Assembly: GCA_947502765.1 (NCBI GenBank)
Contig: CANNBA010000002.1
Location: 1-64,000 of the forward strand
DNA length: 64,000 nt
Direction of reading: 5' to 3'
DNA from: BACL11 sp945865535
Lineage (GTDB): Bacteria > Bacteroidota > Bacteroidia > Flavobacteriales > BACL11
Shown here: positions 1 through 7,656 of the stretch, piece by piece
Layout: every line of letters begins with the position of its first letter
How positions within the stretch are numbered: the stretch's first letter is position 1
Program-made: the position numbers and the translations under genes
Notes under the pieces: model-generated
What the model was told of the DNA's origin: nothing
The model's input: the letters and a program-made list of their open reading frames with translations, nothing else
The model's database searches: none

Positions 1-208
1 TTTATTGTTAATCTATTTTTTTAAAGTCCTCAAACTTAGGTAATTATTTTTAAATCATAATAGCTAATCCATAAAGAAAGGTTTTTCCCATTGTTTTGGG
101 TTACTCTATAACTACTTTTTTCTCTAATGTACATCATTAAAGTGGTAGAGTAGGGGGTAACCGTATTTACTTTTCAGTTCGGGTATTGGTAGCTTTCATT
201 TCAGCATT

Positions 209-796
209 TCAACTTATCAAAGCCTTTTTAATTTCGTGGAATGGTATGTTTTCGGCTCTTTGTATTTGTTTTGTAAGTTTCAAAAACTTTTTAGTTGGCT
301 TTCCTGCATACCTTTTTTTAAAATGCTTTTTGTATAACTGTTCAAATAGTTTTTCGGTTCTGTAATAAGCCCCCAGGGTTTTATCTAAATACCTGCTCTT
401 TTTACTTTGGGTTTGCTTTTCGTACATACAACCTTTGAAGACTGAACGGTGGTAAAAATAGGTATGGGCTAAATATAGTTTTCTGCAACGCTTACCAGTT
501 TGGGGGCAAACAAAAAACCAAACAATCCCTTTACCTAAATTGGAAGGGGCTGAAACAAGTTGAACACGGTAATTTATCGGTATTTCATTACATTTATAAT
601 CTAATAAAAGATAAGGGCTTTCGCTTAGGGTGTTTACCTGTATTGAAATACTCCCTGTTTTGTTTCCGTTGCTGCTCCACGTTATTGTACCGCTTTTCCA
701 TTTGTTCGGCTTTAAATATCGGTGCTTTGTCAAAAAGGAAATACTAACTGTTTTCACCTCATCAAACAAGGTTGGGAAAGTATGGGGCTTTGGCAT
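209..796 (-). CDS. Hypothetical protein of the mobile element, cysteine-containing
   Basis: A 195-aa basic protein that I do not recognise with certainty. A Cys-x6-Cys segment at residues 97-104 sits in an aromatic, basic context followed by a lysine-rich C-terminal half. The layout resembles short zinc-binding hypothetical proteins often seen in Bacteroidota mobile elements. No signal peptide or membrane segment is present. It is the last gene seen of the minus-strand module, 44 bp downstream of another 195-aa unknown, and probably belongs to the same transcript. The start is the first ATG after that gap. Its role is unknown; nucleic-acid binding is only a guess from the charge and the cysteines. 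Confidence 0.6.
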   Translation of the reverse strand: MPKPHTFPTLFDEVKTVSISFLTKHRYLKPNKWKSGTITWSSNGNKTGSISIQVNTLSESPYLLLDYKCNEIPINYRVQLVSAPSNLGKGIVWFFVCPQTGKRCRKLYLAHTYFYHRSVFKGCMYEKQTQSKKSRYLDKTLGAYYRTEKLFEQLYKKHFKKRYAGKPTKKFLKLTKQIQRAENIPFHEIKKALIS

Positions 797-840
797 CTGA
801 AATTTATTTTGAGAAATTGAAACCTAAATTATTAAAGAAC

Positions 841-1428
841 TTACCATTTAAACCCGTTGTTTTCTGTTTCGGGTTCGCCTTGTGTATGGGTAACGCTTTC
901 AACCTTTGGTAATACATAGGGTATAAGTTTACAAAGTATGTTCAGCCGTTGCACGGGTTCAAGTTCTTTGAGGGTATCGGGCAAACTTTCAATTTCTTTT
1001 TGCATCATTTCTTTAAGGATATCTCGTATGTTCCCAGTTAGTGGCTTGTTATACTCATCCTTTGGTTTATCATTTTTTAGCCTTTCGGTTTGGCTCTTTA
1101 GTATTTCCTTTATTTCGGTGGGGTCAAAATTATCAAACTCTGAATTTTTTACATACTTGTAAACCCATTCATAAACAAATAGCTTTTGGGCTGGGGTTAA
1201 TTTATGTTTGTCGGTTTCAGCTGCAAATTCCTGAACTGCTTTTAACGGTGTTTCGTGGTGTTCGGTAAAAATATCTATTGAATTACTGAACAGTTGTAAA
1301 GGTGTTTCAGGGTTTTCAAAATTACCTTGCTGTAATACTCTGCAAAGTATTTCACGGGTGTACTCGTTCCAATATTCGTTTTTTGTTTTAAAGTAGCTTT
1401 CAAGGGCTTCAATTTCTTTTGCTGTCAT
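841..1428 (-). CDS. Hypothetical protein of the mobile element
   Basis: A 195-aa soluble, highly charged and mostly helical protein. The C-terminal part (about residues 135-180) has a leucine/proline-rich stretch reading LxxLEPVQRLNILCKLIPYVLPK. Similar tails occur in short Bacteroidota phage and element proteins, some annotated as terminase-small-subunit-like, but no terminase large subunit is present here, so I give no function. The start lies immediately downstream of the primase-like gene stop at 1430, so the two are probably translated from one message. There is no signal peptide or membrane helix. Confidence 0.6.
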   Translation of the reverse strand: MTAKEIEALESYFKTKNEYWNEYTREILCRVLQQGNFENPETPLQLFSNSIDIFTEHHETPLKAVQEFAAETDKHKLTPAQKLFVYEWVYKYVKNSEFDNFDPTEIKEILKSQTERLKNDKPKDEYNKPLTGNIRDILKEMMQKEIESLPDTLKELEPVQRLNILCKLIPYVLPKVESVTHTQGEPETENNGFKW

Positions 1429-1429
1429 A

Positions 1430-2689
1430 TCAATTTAAATTTATGGTTAATATTTGTTTCAATTCCTGTAATCGGTTGAGGTATGCTAAAAAGGTTCGGT
1501 TACCGTTGTTCGCTTTCACGGTGGCAAAGTGGCTTTCAATGAATAGGGAACAGTTTGTTATCGTGCTGTAAGGGTTCAGCTTTACGGCTTGGTTTGGTAT
1601 TTCTATTGCTGTAAAGTAGTGTTCAAGTTCGGTAATATCCTGCTCCCAGCTTTCGGGCTTGCTGAAATAGTAAAAAGGTTCGGACTGCTCAAATGCTTTC
1701 ACCTCAACCAATGTTTGTACCGCTGGGTGTGGTTCGGTGGCTTCTGGTTCAGCTAAGGCAAACGCTTTGTAATCGTCTTTTATTAAATAGTCGGCAAGGT
1801 CAAACCCTTGTTTCCTTTCTGATTCGGTGGCTTTGCGTTCCAGTAAATCGGAAACGGTAAATGTTGCAAGGTGTAAAAGTTCCTTTGCCTTGCTGCTCCA
1901 TTTATCAAACCCGTTGAGGTCGGGGAATAGTGTAACAATTCGCCCCTTTAGTATGCTGCACTTTTCAGTGTTCAGGTTGCTAAGGCTACCAACAGCTAAC
2001 CAAATAAACTGGGGCAAATAAACGCTAGCAATTACAGCCGTTTTTTCGCTTTCAACTATGGCAACTGGTTTTGTTTTATCAATTAGTAAGTGTTCGCCAA
2101 ACAAACATTGCTTTAACTCAAAATCAGGCTGTTTAAGGGCTTTGTGTACCCAGTTAATATAGTTGAATGGTTCTTTTACTCTTTTGCCAGTGGTGGGGCT
2201 GTAAAGCATTATTTTGCCCGTTCTTACTTTGCCTTGTGTATCTATTTGCCAAAATACCGTTGCACCGTTCCAATGTTTTGAAGTGGCAATAAAATAACGA
2301 CTTACCAGTTCGCTAGCAACCTCAACACCGAACAGGTCAATAAGGAACTTTACAAAGTGGTTTGATTCGTGTGCTTTCAGGCTCGCTTTAAATACCTCAA
2401 TAGGAATAAATGAAACGGGCTTTAGTTGGGTTGTAACAGGTCGGGGCTTGTATGCCTTTGGCTGTGGTGTATCAAATGAAATATTGTTATCCTGAAAATA
2501 TTGTTTTGGGGTGTAATGGTGTCCGCATTTACTTTCACGGTTGCACCTGCCAACGGTAGGGTATATGTGTTCGCTTGTTTCCATATCAATGTAAAGTGAA
2601 AAGGTTTTATCCCTTTGCTGGCAACTGGGGCAACGGTAACGGGTATTCATTCCCTTGTATGGTTCTAATATGTATCGGTGTTCACTCAT
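1430..2689 (-). CDS. DUF6371-type zinc/Toprim-like primase protein
   Basis: Probable replication protein of the element. The N-terminus has a zinc-ribbon-like pattern with Cys20-x2-Cys23 and Cys49-x5-Cys55, followed by a YTPKQYF segment typical of the DUF6371 family found in Bacteroidota elements. The middle contains a Toprim-like region: a VAIVESEKTA strand-loop and, further on, a LFPDLNGFDKW segment with the acidic residue expected for metal binding. I chose the ATG at 2689 (419 aa). A longer frame opens at 2791, but its extra 34 residues are encoded by the TTTGCAAAC repeat cluster and lack the family pattern. Its place next to a RepA-like ATPase suggests the two form a small primase/helicase module. 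Confidence 0.75.
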   Translation of the reverse strand: MSEHRYILEPYKGMNTRYRCPSCQQRDKTFSLYIDMETSEHIYPTVGRCNRESKCGHHYTPKQYFQDNNISFDTPQPKAYKPRPVTTQLKPVSFIPIEVFKASLKAHESNHFVKFLIDLFGVEVASELVSRYFIATSKHWNGATVFWQIDTQGKVRTGKIMLYSPTTGKRVKEPFNYINWVHKALKQPDFELKQCLFGEHLLIDKTKPVAIVESEKTAVIASVYLPQFIWLAVGSLSNLNTEKCSILKGRIVTLFPDLNGFDKWSSKAKELLHLATFTVSDLLERKATESERKQGFDLADYLIKDDYKAFALAEPEATEPHPAVQTLVEVKAFEQSEPFYYFSKPESWEQDITELEHYFTAIEIPNQAVKLNPYSTITNCSLFIESHFATVKANNGNRTFLAYLNRLQELKQILTINLN

Positions 2690-2700
2690 TATTAAATTAT

Positions 2701-2806
2701 GTTTGCAATTTGCAAAGGCGTGTATAAGGGTTTGCAAACTTGCAAACGTGAAAGGTTGTTTGTAATTAAGCTTTGCAAACGTATTTTGCAAACTTGCAAA
2801 CCTTTG
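2701..2806. repeat. TTTGCAAAC repeat cluster (iteron- or operator-like)
   Basis: The gap between the ATPase and primase genes is packed with copies of a TTTGCAAA(C) core. Copies lie at 2702-2709 and 2709-2717 (degenerate pair), 2731-2739, 2740-2747, 2772-2780, 2785-2793 and 2794-2801. The composite TTTGCAAACTTGCAAAC occurs twice, at 2731-2747 and 2785-2801. The core TTTGCAAA is itself palindromic. The arrangement resembles Rep-binding iterons or an autoregulatory operator; which it is cannot be told from sequence. Confidence 0.75.
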
Positions 2807-2809
2807 ATA

Positions 2810-4081
2810 TTAAATAGGTTCATTAGGTATAAGTTTATAACAACGGGTTTTCTCTTTTGTTTCCTTTGATAGTTTACAGCTTTGCCCTTGTTCGTTAAAT
2901 ATTTCAATATCTGAACTCATTATTTCAGTAATACGGCTTTCAATAGTTCGCTGGCTTGCCTTGAAATCTTTGCAAAGTTTATCCAGTAGCTCAACCCTTG
3001 TTAAGGTTGCCCCGTCCCCTAAATACATTTCAATAAATTCAATCATATCCTCATTACTAGCTTTGTGTTTTCGGTTGTTTATTACCCCTGAAACTTCGTT
3101 TGCATCTGCCAAAACAAGCCCTTTAGCTTCATTACTGTATTTGATATAAAACGGGGTGTGCCTTGCTGTACTTCTACATTTTAAGTATTTTACCCGTATA
3201 ATATCAGTATCATTTTGGCTGCCATCTTTTTCAAAGCTTACCTGCATAACTGTACTGGCTTTATTCATTAATTCAGTACCAAAATGCCCCCTTGCTTTGT
3301 CGCTCTTTGGGTTTTCGTGAATAAGGCAAAGAAATATTACATTATGTTCGTTTATAGCCATATTCATAAGGTCGATAAGTTCCATACTCTTATCTGTCTT
3401 ATTGAAATCCTCAATACAATCAGTTGAAACATCAAGTACAATAAACAAAGGGTTATTTGTGCTTTTCTTAAAGTAGTTCAAATATTCGTTTAAAGTTGCA
3501 AATCTATCTTTACGGTTTATTTGTAAAAGGCTTATATACTCAAAGTTGCTTGGGTGGTCGGTTCTATTGTAACCAGCTTTCATTTGTATTGATTGTAAAG
3601 CATAAGGCAACTGTTCCGATAAATTCCTTTCGGTATCTACATAAACAACGGTGTGGGTTGCATTAAAATTAAGCCTGTTAAATCCCAGTAGTTCGTTTTG
3701 GTTTCCGTTCCGCTTCAAAAATGCTGCACAAATATATTCTGCCAACCTACTTTTGTGTACCCCAGCTTGTCCCTGAATTACATTTATAGTATGGGGAAAT
3801 AGTACAGCGTTTTCGCCTTGATTTAAAACAGGTTCAGAAAACCTTATTTCACTTGCTTTTATTTCCTTTAACTTTTCACTGGTTGCAAGTACCGTTTTTA
3901 GGTTTTTTGAAATACTGGCTTCATTGCCTTGTTTTAAAAGTTGTTCAGCTTCGGTTTTAATATCATCAATACCAATACTGTATTTATCCAATTCAAATAT
4001 TGGCTTAATGGTGTTTAAATTTGTATCTTTGTGTCTGTCTTTAGTGCTTAAACTATTAGGGGTAATGTTATGTTTCTGCAT
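2810..4081 (-). CDS. RepA-like / AAA_25 replicative helicase-type ATPase
   Basis: A 423-aa RecA-fold ATPase. The Walker A motif is GQAGVHKS at residues 104-111, and a Walker B-like strand LFIVLD ends at Asp217. Between them is a VVYVDTE strand, as in hexameric RepA/DnaB-like proteins. The last 80 residues (GATLTRVELLDKLC and onwards) look like a winged-helix domain. The product probably acts as the element's replicative helicase or helicase loader together with the primase-like gene downstream. The gene ends just before the TTTGCAAAC repeats and starts 3 bp after the stop of the upstream HTH gene (stop at 4085), so the two are translationally close. Specificity as RepA rather than another AAA_25 ATPase is inferred. 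Confidence 0.75.
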   Translation of the reverse strand: MQKHNITPNSLSTKDRHKDTNLNTIKPIFELDKYSIGIDDIKTEAEQLLKQGNEASISKNLKTVLATSEKLKEIKASEIRFSEPVLNQGENAVLFPHTINVIQGQAGVHKSRLAEYICAAFLKRNGNQNELLGFNRLNFNATHTVVYVDTERNLSEQLPYALQSIQMKAGYNRTDHPSNFEYISLLQINRKDRFATLNEYLNYFKKSTNNPLFIVLDVSTDCIEDFNKTDKSMELIDLMNMAINEHNVIFLCLIHENPKSDKARGHFGTELMNKASTVMQVSFEKDGSQNDTDIIRVKYLKCRSTARHTPFYIKYSNEAKGLVLADANEVSGVINNRKHKASNEDMIEFIEMYLGDGATLTRVELLDKLCKDFKASQRTIESRITEIMSSDIEIFNEQGQSCKLSKETKEKTRCYKLIPNEPI

Positions 4082-4084
4082 AGC

Positions 4085-4438
4085 TTATCCCTTTTTAGTT
4101 TTTAAATACTGTTCGGCTTCGCTGGCTGTTTCTGCCAAAGTCTTTTTTCTGCCTTGTCTTAACCAGTTATCAATTTCCGATTTTAGAAATCTCAACTTTT
4201 TACTACCTTTGTGTACGGGTATAGTACTAGCGTTCACCCATCCGTAAACTGTTGGTTTACTGGGTTTGTCAGGGTGGTAAACACAAAGTTCGTTGAGGTC
4301 AAACCAACGGTCGGTTTCGGTTGGTTGTTCGTTACTCTTTTCAAGTAACAGCCTTTTTATTTCGCTTACTTCATTGGTAAGGAGTGTAAAGGCTTTCGGT
4401 AATGTTTCAAGGGTTAAACCCTCTGTTAAATTTTCCAT
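4085..4438 (-). CDS. Helix-turn-helix (HTH_17, excisionase-like) protein
   Basis: A 117-aa DNA-binding protein. After an acidic N-terminal helix, residues about 44-95 hold the MerR/excisionase-type winged helix pattern: FDLNELCVYHP, a KPTVYGWV recognition helix, then IPVHKGSKKLRFLKSEIDNWL. The C-terminus is charged and helical. Small proteins of this type are widespread next to RepA-like genes in Bacteroidota elements and act either as excisionase or as regulator of the replication genes. The next gene begins 3 bp downstream. The 100 bp upstream (4439-4542) are AT-rich and may hold its promoter, though no clear box was found. Confidence 0.75.
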   Translation of the reverse strand: MENLTEGLTLETLPKAFTLLTNEVSEIKRLLLEKSNEQPTETDRWFDLNELCVYHPDKPSKPTVYGWVNASTIPVHKGSKKLRFLKSEIDNWLRQGRKKTLAETASEAEQYLKTKKG

Positions 4439-4542
4439 TTGCTTACAGTTCTTTATTAAACTTTCAGCTAAAATAAATTGACTTTAAACCTCTAAAAAGA
4501 GATTAGTAATATTAGTATTGATTTAGTAAATTTCGTAATCAA

Positions 4543-5457
4543 TTAGTAAACGGACTTACTAAAATTACTGCTTACTGTACTTGTTTTGTATCCCTCAAAG
4601 TAATCCCCTAAAAGTGCAGCATATTGATTTTGTTTTCCGTAAATTTTACCAGCTACATTTTTATAGTATCTGTAAAATACGGATTCAATAGTTGTCTTCT
4701 TTGGTGCATCTTTAATTTTAAAAAGTGTTTCAGGTTTTGTTTTAAGTTCAAACGCTGCTTTCAAGTATTCATTCAATTCCTGTTCGGTTAAATATCCTTT
4801 CTCAACCAAACCAGCTTTAAAGTGTTTGTAAATTTCAGTTGGTGTAATCTTATCAAAGTTGTTCTGAAAAGTTGGTGTTTCTTGCTCCGTTTTAATTTGT
4901 TGAGATGGTAAATTGTGTTCGCATTTATCAAATTTGGCAAACAGTCGGGGGTATTTATTTACTTGTTCCTCAACCTTATTTACTATTCCTGAATAGTAGC
5001 CAAATTCTTTTACTGCTTTATGAGTTAAAATAAATGGGTATTGTTTCTTTACATATCCCCAACCTTCATTTATTCCTGTATGCTTTACGTGAAAAAAGTT
5101 TAAATGAATATCCCTTACATACTGTTCAGCGTTCACCCCGTAAAGGGTATTAGGTGAAGCCTTATGTTCAGTTTCAAAATAGTGTTCGCCTTCTTTGTAT
5201 GCTTCTATGTACGTTTTTAGGTAATCCCAGCCGTTTATTGTGGTTTCTTTTTTTATGTCCATATTTTGGGCTGGCAATTCTTTTGAAGTAAGAATAACAG
5301 CTAATCCTGGGGTGTAAATCTTTACGGTGTCTGTTTCTGTTTTTACTTTAAAAAAGCCATTGTTTTCAATTTCACTTTTGCAACTTTTGTATTCGTGTTT
5401 GGTTTGTTCCTGTTCCTCAAAAAAGGTGGTAAGCCAAAACTTTGTATCTTTTATCAT
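4543..5457 (-). CDS. Hypothetical protein between recombinase and HTH gene
   Basis: A 304-aa soluble protein that I do not recognise. The first 190 residues are mixed alpha/beta. The last 100 (about 205-304) are helical and contain the segment EIYKHFKAGLVEKGYL followed by NEYLKAAFE. The ending is conserved-looking: a VFYRYYKNVAGKIYGKQ helix and an ALLGDYFEGYKT stretch. Similar C-terminal domains are, as I recall, common in proteins encoded beside Bacteroidota integrases. It starts 20 bp downstream of the integrase stop and is probably co-transcribed. It has no nuclease, ATPase or membrane motif that I can see; a regulatory or recombination-accessory role is inferred from position only. Confidence 0.6.
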   Translation of the reverse strand: MIKDTKFWLTTFFEEQEQTKHEYKSCKSEIENNGFFKVKTETDTVKIYTPGLAVILTSKELPAQNMDIKKETTINGWDYLKTYIEAYKEGEHYFETEHKASPNTLYGVNAEQYVRDIHLNFFHVKHTGINEGWGYVKKQYPFILTHKAVKEFGYYSGIVNKVEEQVNKYPRLFAKFDKCEHNLPSQQIKTEQETPTFQNNFDKITPTEIYKHFKAGLVEKGYLTEQELNEYLKAAFELKTKPETLFKIKDAPKKTTIESVFYRYYKNVAGKIYGKQNQYAALLGDYFEGYKTSTVSSNFSKSVY

Positions 5458-5477
5458 TTGTCTTTTATGCTTTAATG

Positions 5478-6617
5478 TTAAAAATCTAATTTTATTTTGT
5501 TGGCTGCTTCACGTTTTCTTTGGTCGCTTATTTTCCCGTACATCATACTTTGTCGGGGTGTTGAGTGCCCCATATTTCCCTGTAAAGTGTAAATATCTGT
5601 ACCTAAATCAATTTGTAGTGTTCCATAAGTGTGTCGCAAATCGTGAAAGGTCATATCTTTTTTTATTCCAACTTGAGCAAGCCATAATGGGAAAAAATGA
5701 TACCTATCACGGTTGTTTATTCCTTCAAATACTCTGTCGGTATGTTCTTTACGTTCCCCTAGTAAGTTATAAGCTTGTTCTGAAATATTTATATGGTAAG
5801 CTTTGCTCGTTTTCTGCCTTATCATTTTTATTCTAATTCCAAATGTTTCTGAAACTTCAATTTGCCCCCAGTTAAGGTTTTTCATTTCATTAAACGGCAT
5901 ACCTGTAAGGGCTGAAAACAAAACATATTTTTTAAGTAATGGGTATTTACATTCATCCTTTGCAAGTGTGTTAAGTTCCTCAATGGTAAGGGTTTGTTTT
6001 ATTCGTTCCTGTGTTTCAATACATTCAATTTTTGCGTTCAAGTCGCCAAGTAAATATCCGTCTTTATACGCTTGCTTTAAAGTTGCTTTCAGTTTATTGA
6101 AATAGGAAACGGCTGAATTTTGAGCAAGGGTTACTTTGTTGCTCTTATTGCTTTTGGTAGTGAGTAAATACTCTTTGAACTCATTACAAAACTTTTCGTT
6201 GAGGTCGGCAAACTTCAAATTTCCTTTTGTGAATGTTTCAAGGTAATTGTAAGCTGAAACCCAGTTATCGTGGTTACTGGCTTTGCGTTTGTCTGTAAGG
6301 ATTTTGAAATAGGTAACAAAATTTTGTTCACTTTGCTCCTTAATCTTTAGTTGTTCCTTTTCGTATCCCGTGTAAATTTCTGGTTTGTTCAAATGGTTTT
6401 CACGTTTCTGTCTTATTTGTTCAGCAAGTTGTGAAGTTTCTTTGTTATGCTGCTTATCATTAGTGTTCTTTGCCTTATCAAAAAGGTACAGCCTCAAAAA
6501 TTCCCTTCGGCTTAGTTCTCCTGTAGCAGGGTGTGGAATAGCTGGGTAAAAATCTAAATACAAACTTTGCTTGTTTCCTGAAATTTTCTTTTTTCTTAAC
6601 TTCACTTTTATTACCAT
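5478..6617 (-). CDS. Tyrosine recombinase (site-specific integrase), first catalytic Arg absent
   Basis: A 379-aa integrase that would insert and excise the element. Residues about 1-95 form the arm-binding region, 98-195 the SAM-like core-binding domain and 205-370 the catalytic domain. Visible catalytic residues are His325 and Arg328 (HDLRH), His351 (MGHSTPRQ) and the nucleophile Tyr360 (MMYGKI). At the position of catalytic Arg I the sequence reads TGMPFNEMK, with Pro241 where most relatives have Arg. Some Bacteroidota integrases, IntDOT of CTnDOT among them, also lack Arg I, so activity is not excluded. The start follows a small CxxC gene by 13 bp. All family residues except Arg I are present, so the class assignment is firm. 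Confidence 0.92.
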   Translation of the reverse strand: MVIKVKLRKKKISGNKQSLYLDFYPAIPHPATGELSRREFLRLYLFDKAKNTNDKQHNKETSQLAEQIRQKRENHLNKPEIYTGYEKEQLKIKEQSEQNFVTYFKILTDKRKASNHDNWVSAYNYLETFTKGNLKFADLNEKFCNEFKEYLLTTKSNKSNKVTLAQNSAVSYFNKLKATLKQAYKDGYLLGDLNAKIECIETQERIKQTLTIEELNTLAKDECKYPLLKKYVLFSALTGMPFNEMKNLNWGQIEVSETFGIRIKMIRQKTSKAYHINISEQAYNLLGERKEHTDRVFEGINNRDRYHFFPLWLAQVGIKKDMTFHDLRHTYGTLQIDLGTDIYTLQGNMGHSTPRQSMMYGKISDQRKREAANKIKLDF

Positions 6618-6630
6618 TGTCTTTTATGTT

Positions 6631-6849
6631 TTATAATTCCTCAAGCTTAATTGGGTAAAATTTCATTTCCTTATTTTCATCTTTAACCAAATAGATAAGC
6701 CCATCTTCATCTTTGTAAATCGCCTTATTATTACAGCCCTCACAAAGCAAATTTATAGAGTGTCCTTTTTTAACCTTTATAGCAATTCTGAAAAGGTCAA
6801 TATCAAATTCATTTTCAAACGGACTGCATTGTGAACAGTATTCTGCCAT
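6631..6849 (-). CDS. Small CxxC protein, probably zinc-binding
   Basis: A 72-aa acidic protein with two CxxC pairs, Cys5/Cys8 and Cys36/Cys39, spaced so that they could hold one zinc ion. The middle carries FDIDLFRIA and the C-terminus is hydrophilic with alternating beta-strand-like residues. It sits between the HTH gene and the integrase with gaps of 18 and 13 bp, consistent with one operon. Short proteins of this layout recur in Bacteroidota elements, but I know of no assigned function. Real coding potential is supported by position and spacing and by the paired cysteines. Confidence 0.65.
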   Translation of the reverse strand: MAEYCSQCSPFENEFDIDLFRIAIKVKKGHSINLLCEGCNNKAIYKDEDGLIYLVKDENKEMKFYPIKLEEL

Positions 6850-6867
6850 TTTTTTGTGTTTTAGTGT

Positions 6868-7419
6868 TTAAATCAATAGTTTATCAATTACCGTTTTCGG
6901 AACGTATGCAAAACCCCCTTTTTTTATTTTAGGTATGTTGTTTCGTTTAATAAGGTTTTGTAAGGCTGTTTCTGAAATACCGTATGTATTCTGTATTTCG
7001 CTAAGGTTGTAACAGTCTGAAATATCAAATTGCTTTTGTTCTGGTTGAGGTGTTTCAGGATGGGGCAGTTCAAACAGTTTGTCAATTTCAGTACGCTTAA
7101 CCCTGGTAATCCTTTGTCCTAAATTTACAGCTTTAATAGTTCCGCTTTGAATGTAGTAATATGCTGAACGTACCGAACAGTTTAGCAAACGGGCAACTTC
7201 ACGAACAGTTAAAAACTCTTTGGCTTTCAGTTCCTCAATAGGTTGGTGTTTTATTTGCTGGGTTTCCTTATTGCTTTGCTCTACCTTACCAGCCCTTAAC
7301 CTTGCTTTGTAAGCCCTTTTACTGCACGTATCACTACAATACTGGGTTACTGTGGTTCGGGCAGTGAACTCATTACCGCAATGCTGGCAAATTCGTTGTA
7401 CCTTAATATTTGAACTCAT
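6868..7419 (-). CDS. Zinc-motif plus helix-turn-helix DNA-binding protein
   Basis: A 183-aa protein and the first gene of the element module. The N-terminus has Cys11-x2-Cys14 and Cys28-x3-Cys32, a small zinc-finger-like unit. A MerR/excisionase-type HTH follows at about residues 68-118 (FLTVREVARLLNCS, then AYYYIQSGTIKAVNLG). A second, weaker HTH lies near residues 137-170 (LSEIQNTYGISETALQNLI). Two DNA-reading domains and a position beside the element end suggest control of excision and of the operon. The tandem 10-bp repeats at 7425-7464 lie directly upstream of its start and are candidate binding sites. Confidence 0.75.
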   Translation of the reverse strand: MSSNIKVQRICQHCGNEFTARTTVTQYCSDTCSKRAYKARLRAGKVEQSNKETQQIKHQPIEELKAKEFLTVREVARLLNCSVRSAYYYIQSGTIKAVNLGQRITRVKRTEIDKLFELPHPETPQPEQKQFDISDCYNLSEIQNTYGISETALQNLIKRNNIPKIKKGGFAYVPKTVIDKLLI

Positions 7420-7424
7420 TTTAT

Positions 7425-7464
7425 ATCTTTTAGTATCTTTAAGTTACTTTAAGTAGAATTAAGC
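7425..7464. repeat. Tandem 10-bp repeats upstream of the element's first gene
   Basis: Four adjacent 10-bp units can be read: ATCTTTTAGT (7425-7434), ATCTTTAAGT (7435-7444), TACTTTAAGT (7445-7454) and a degenerate AGAATTAAGC (7455-7464). The period equals about one helical turn, which would place the same face of each unit on one side of DNA. The block lies 5 bp in front of the start of the zinc/HTH gene, so it could be its operator or an accessory site for recombination. Confidence 0.6.
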
Positions 7465-7494
7465 GCAAAATAAAATGGCTTAACCTTGTTATTT

Positions 7495-7531
7495 TTGTAC
7501 CTCACTGCATTAAGGTACAAGAAAGGTACAA
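7495..7531. repeat. AGGTACAA direct and inverted repeats near the element end
   Basis: AAGGTACAA occurs at 7512-7520 and again at 7523-7531, 11 bp apart. The inverted form TTGTACCT is at 7495-7502, making a dyad with an arm at 7513-7520. The cluster is close to the probable right end of the element, where arm-type integrase sites or the crossover site would be expected. No second copy is visible at the left side of the window, so the assignment to att is tentative. Confidence 0.5.
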
Positions 7532-7589
7532 ATATTCAATAAAAAAACAAGTAATAAAACAAAATAAACGTATATTTATAAACATAAAA

Positions 7590-7612
7590 AAAGCCCTTAT
7601 TTAAAGGGCTTT
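7590..7612 (-). terminator. Terminator downstream of mnmE
   Basis: A 9-bp stem (AAAGCCCTT / AAGGGCTTT) with a 5-nt loop. Read on the minus strand it is followed by a run of T residues, so it is oriented to stop transcription from mnmE, which ends 45 bp away. It is weak in the plus direction. Confidence 0.8.
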
Positions 7613-7656
7613 GTACAGGTTTATTATTGGTTTGGTGTTTAGTTGTTTTGTGGTGG

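Larger units (their letters stand above)
1..7586. mobile_element. Integrated mobile element (right part; left end outside window)
   Basis: Nine consecutive minus-strand genes form a block unlike the housekeeping DNA to the right: a tyrosine recombinase, two helix-turn-helix proteins, a RepA-like ATPase, a zinc/Toprim-like primase protein and several unrecognised small proteins. The block looks richer in G and C by eye than the chromosome that follows. The right boundary is placed between the repeat cluster at 7495-7531 and the terminator at 7590-7612, which fits mnmE better than the element. I found no copy of the right-end sequence in bases 1-208, so the left end is probably outside the window. 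No relaxase, capsid or terminase large subunit is visible, so integrative mobilisable element, satellite and prophage all remain possible. Bases 1-208 hold no gene I can support. Confidence 0.75.

Noticed and set aside
2690..2791. N-terminal extension of the DUF6371 primase-like protein
   Set aside because: The 34 extra residues come from the TTTGCAAAC repeats; the family pattern begins at the ATG at 2689.
2701..2806. CRISPR array
   Set aside because: Units are only 8-9 bp and unevenly spaced, with no spacers of constant length and no cas genes.
2692..2907. Small minus-strand open frame across the repeat cluster
   Set aside because: It is made of repeat-encoded residues and overlaps the end of the RepA-like gene in another frame; nothing protein-like supports it.
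5327..5836. 169-codon plus-strand open frame opposite the integrase and 304-aa genes
   Set aside because: Its product is a cysteine/phenylalanine-rich shadow of two genes that are well supported on the other strand.
7590..7656. tRNA gene as the integration target
   Set aside because: No cloverleaf can be formed here; the sequence is a terminator hairpin and mnmE flank.
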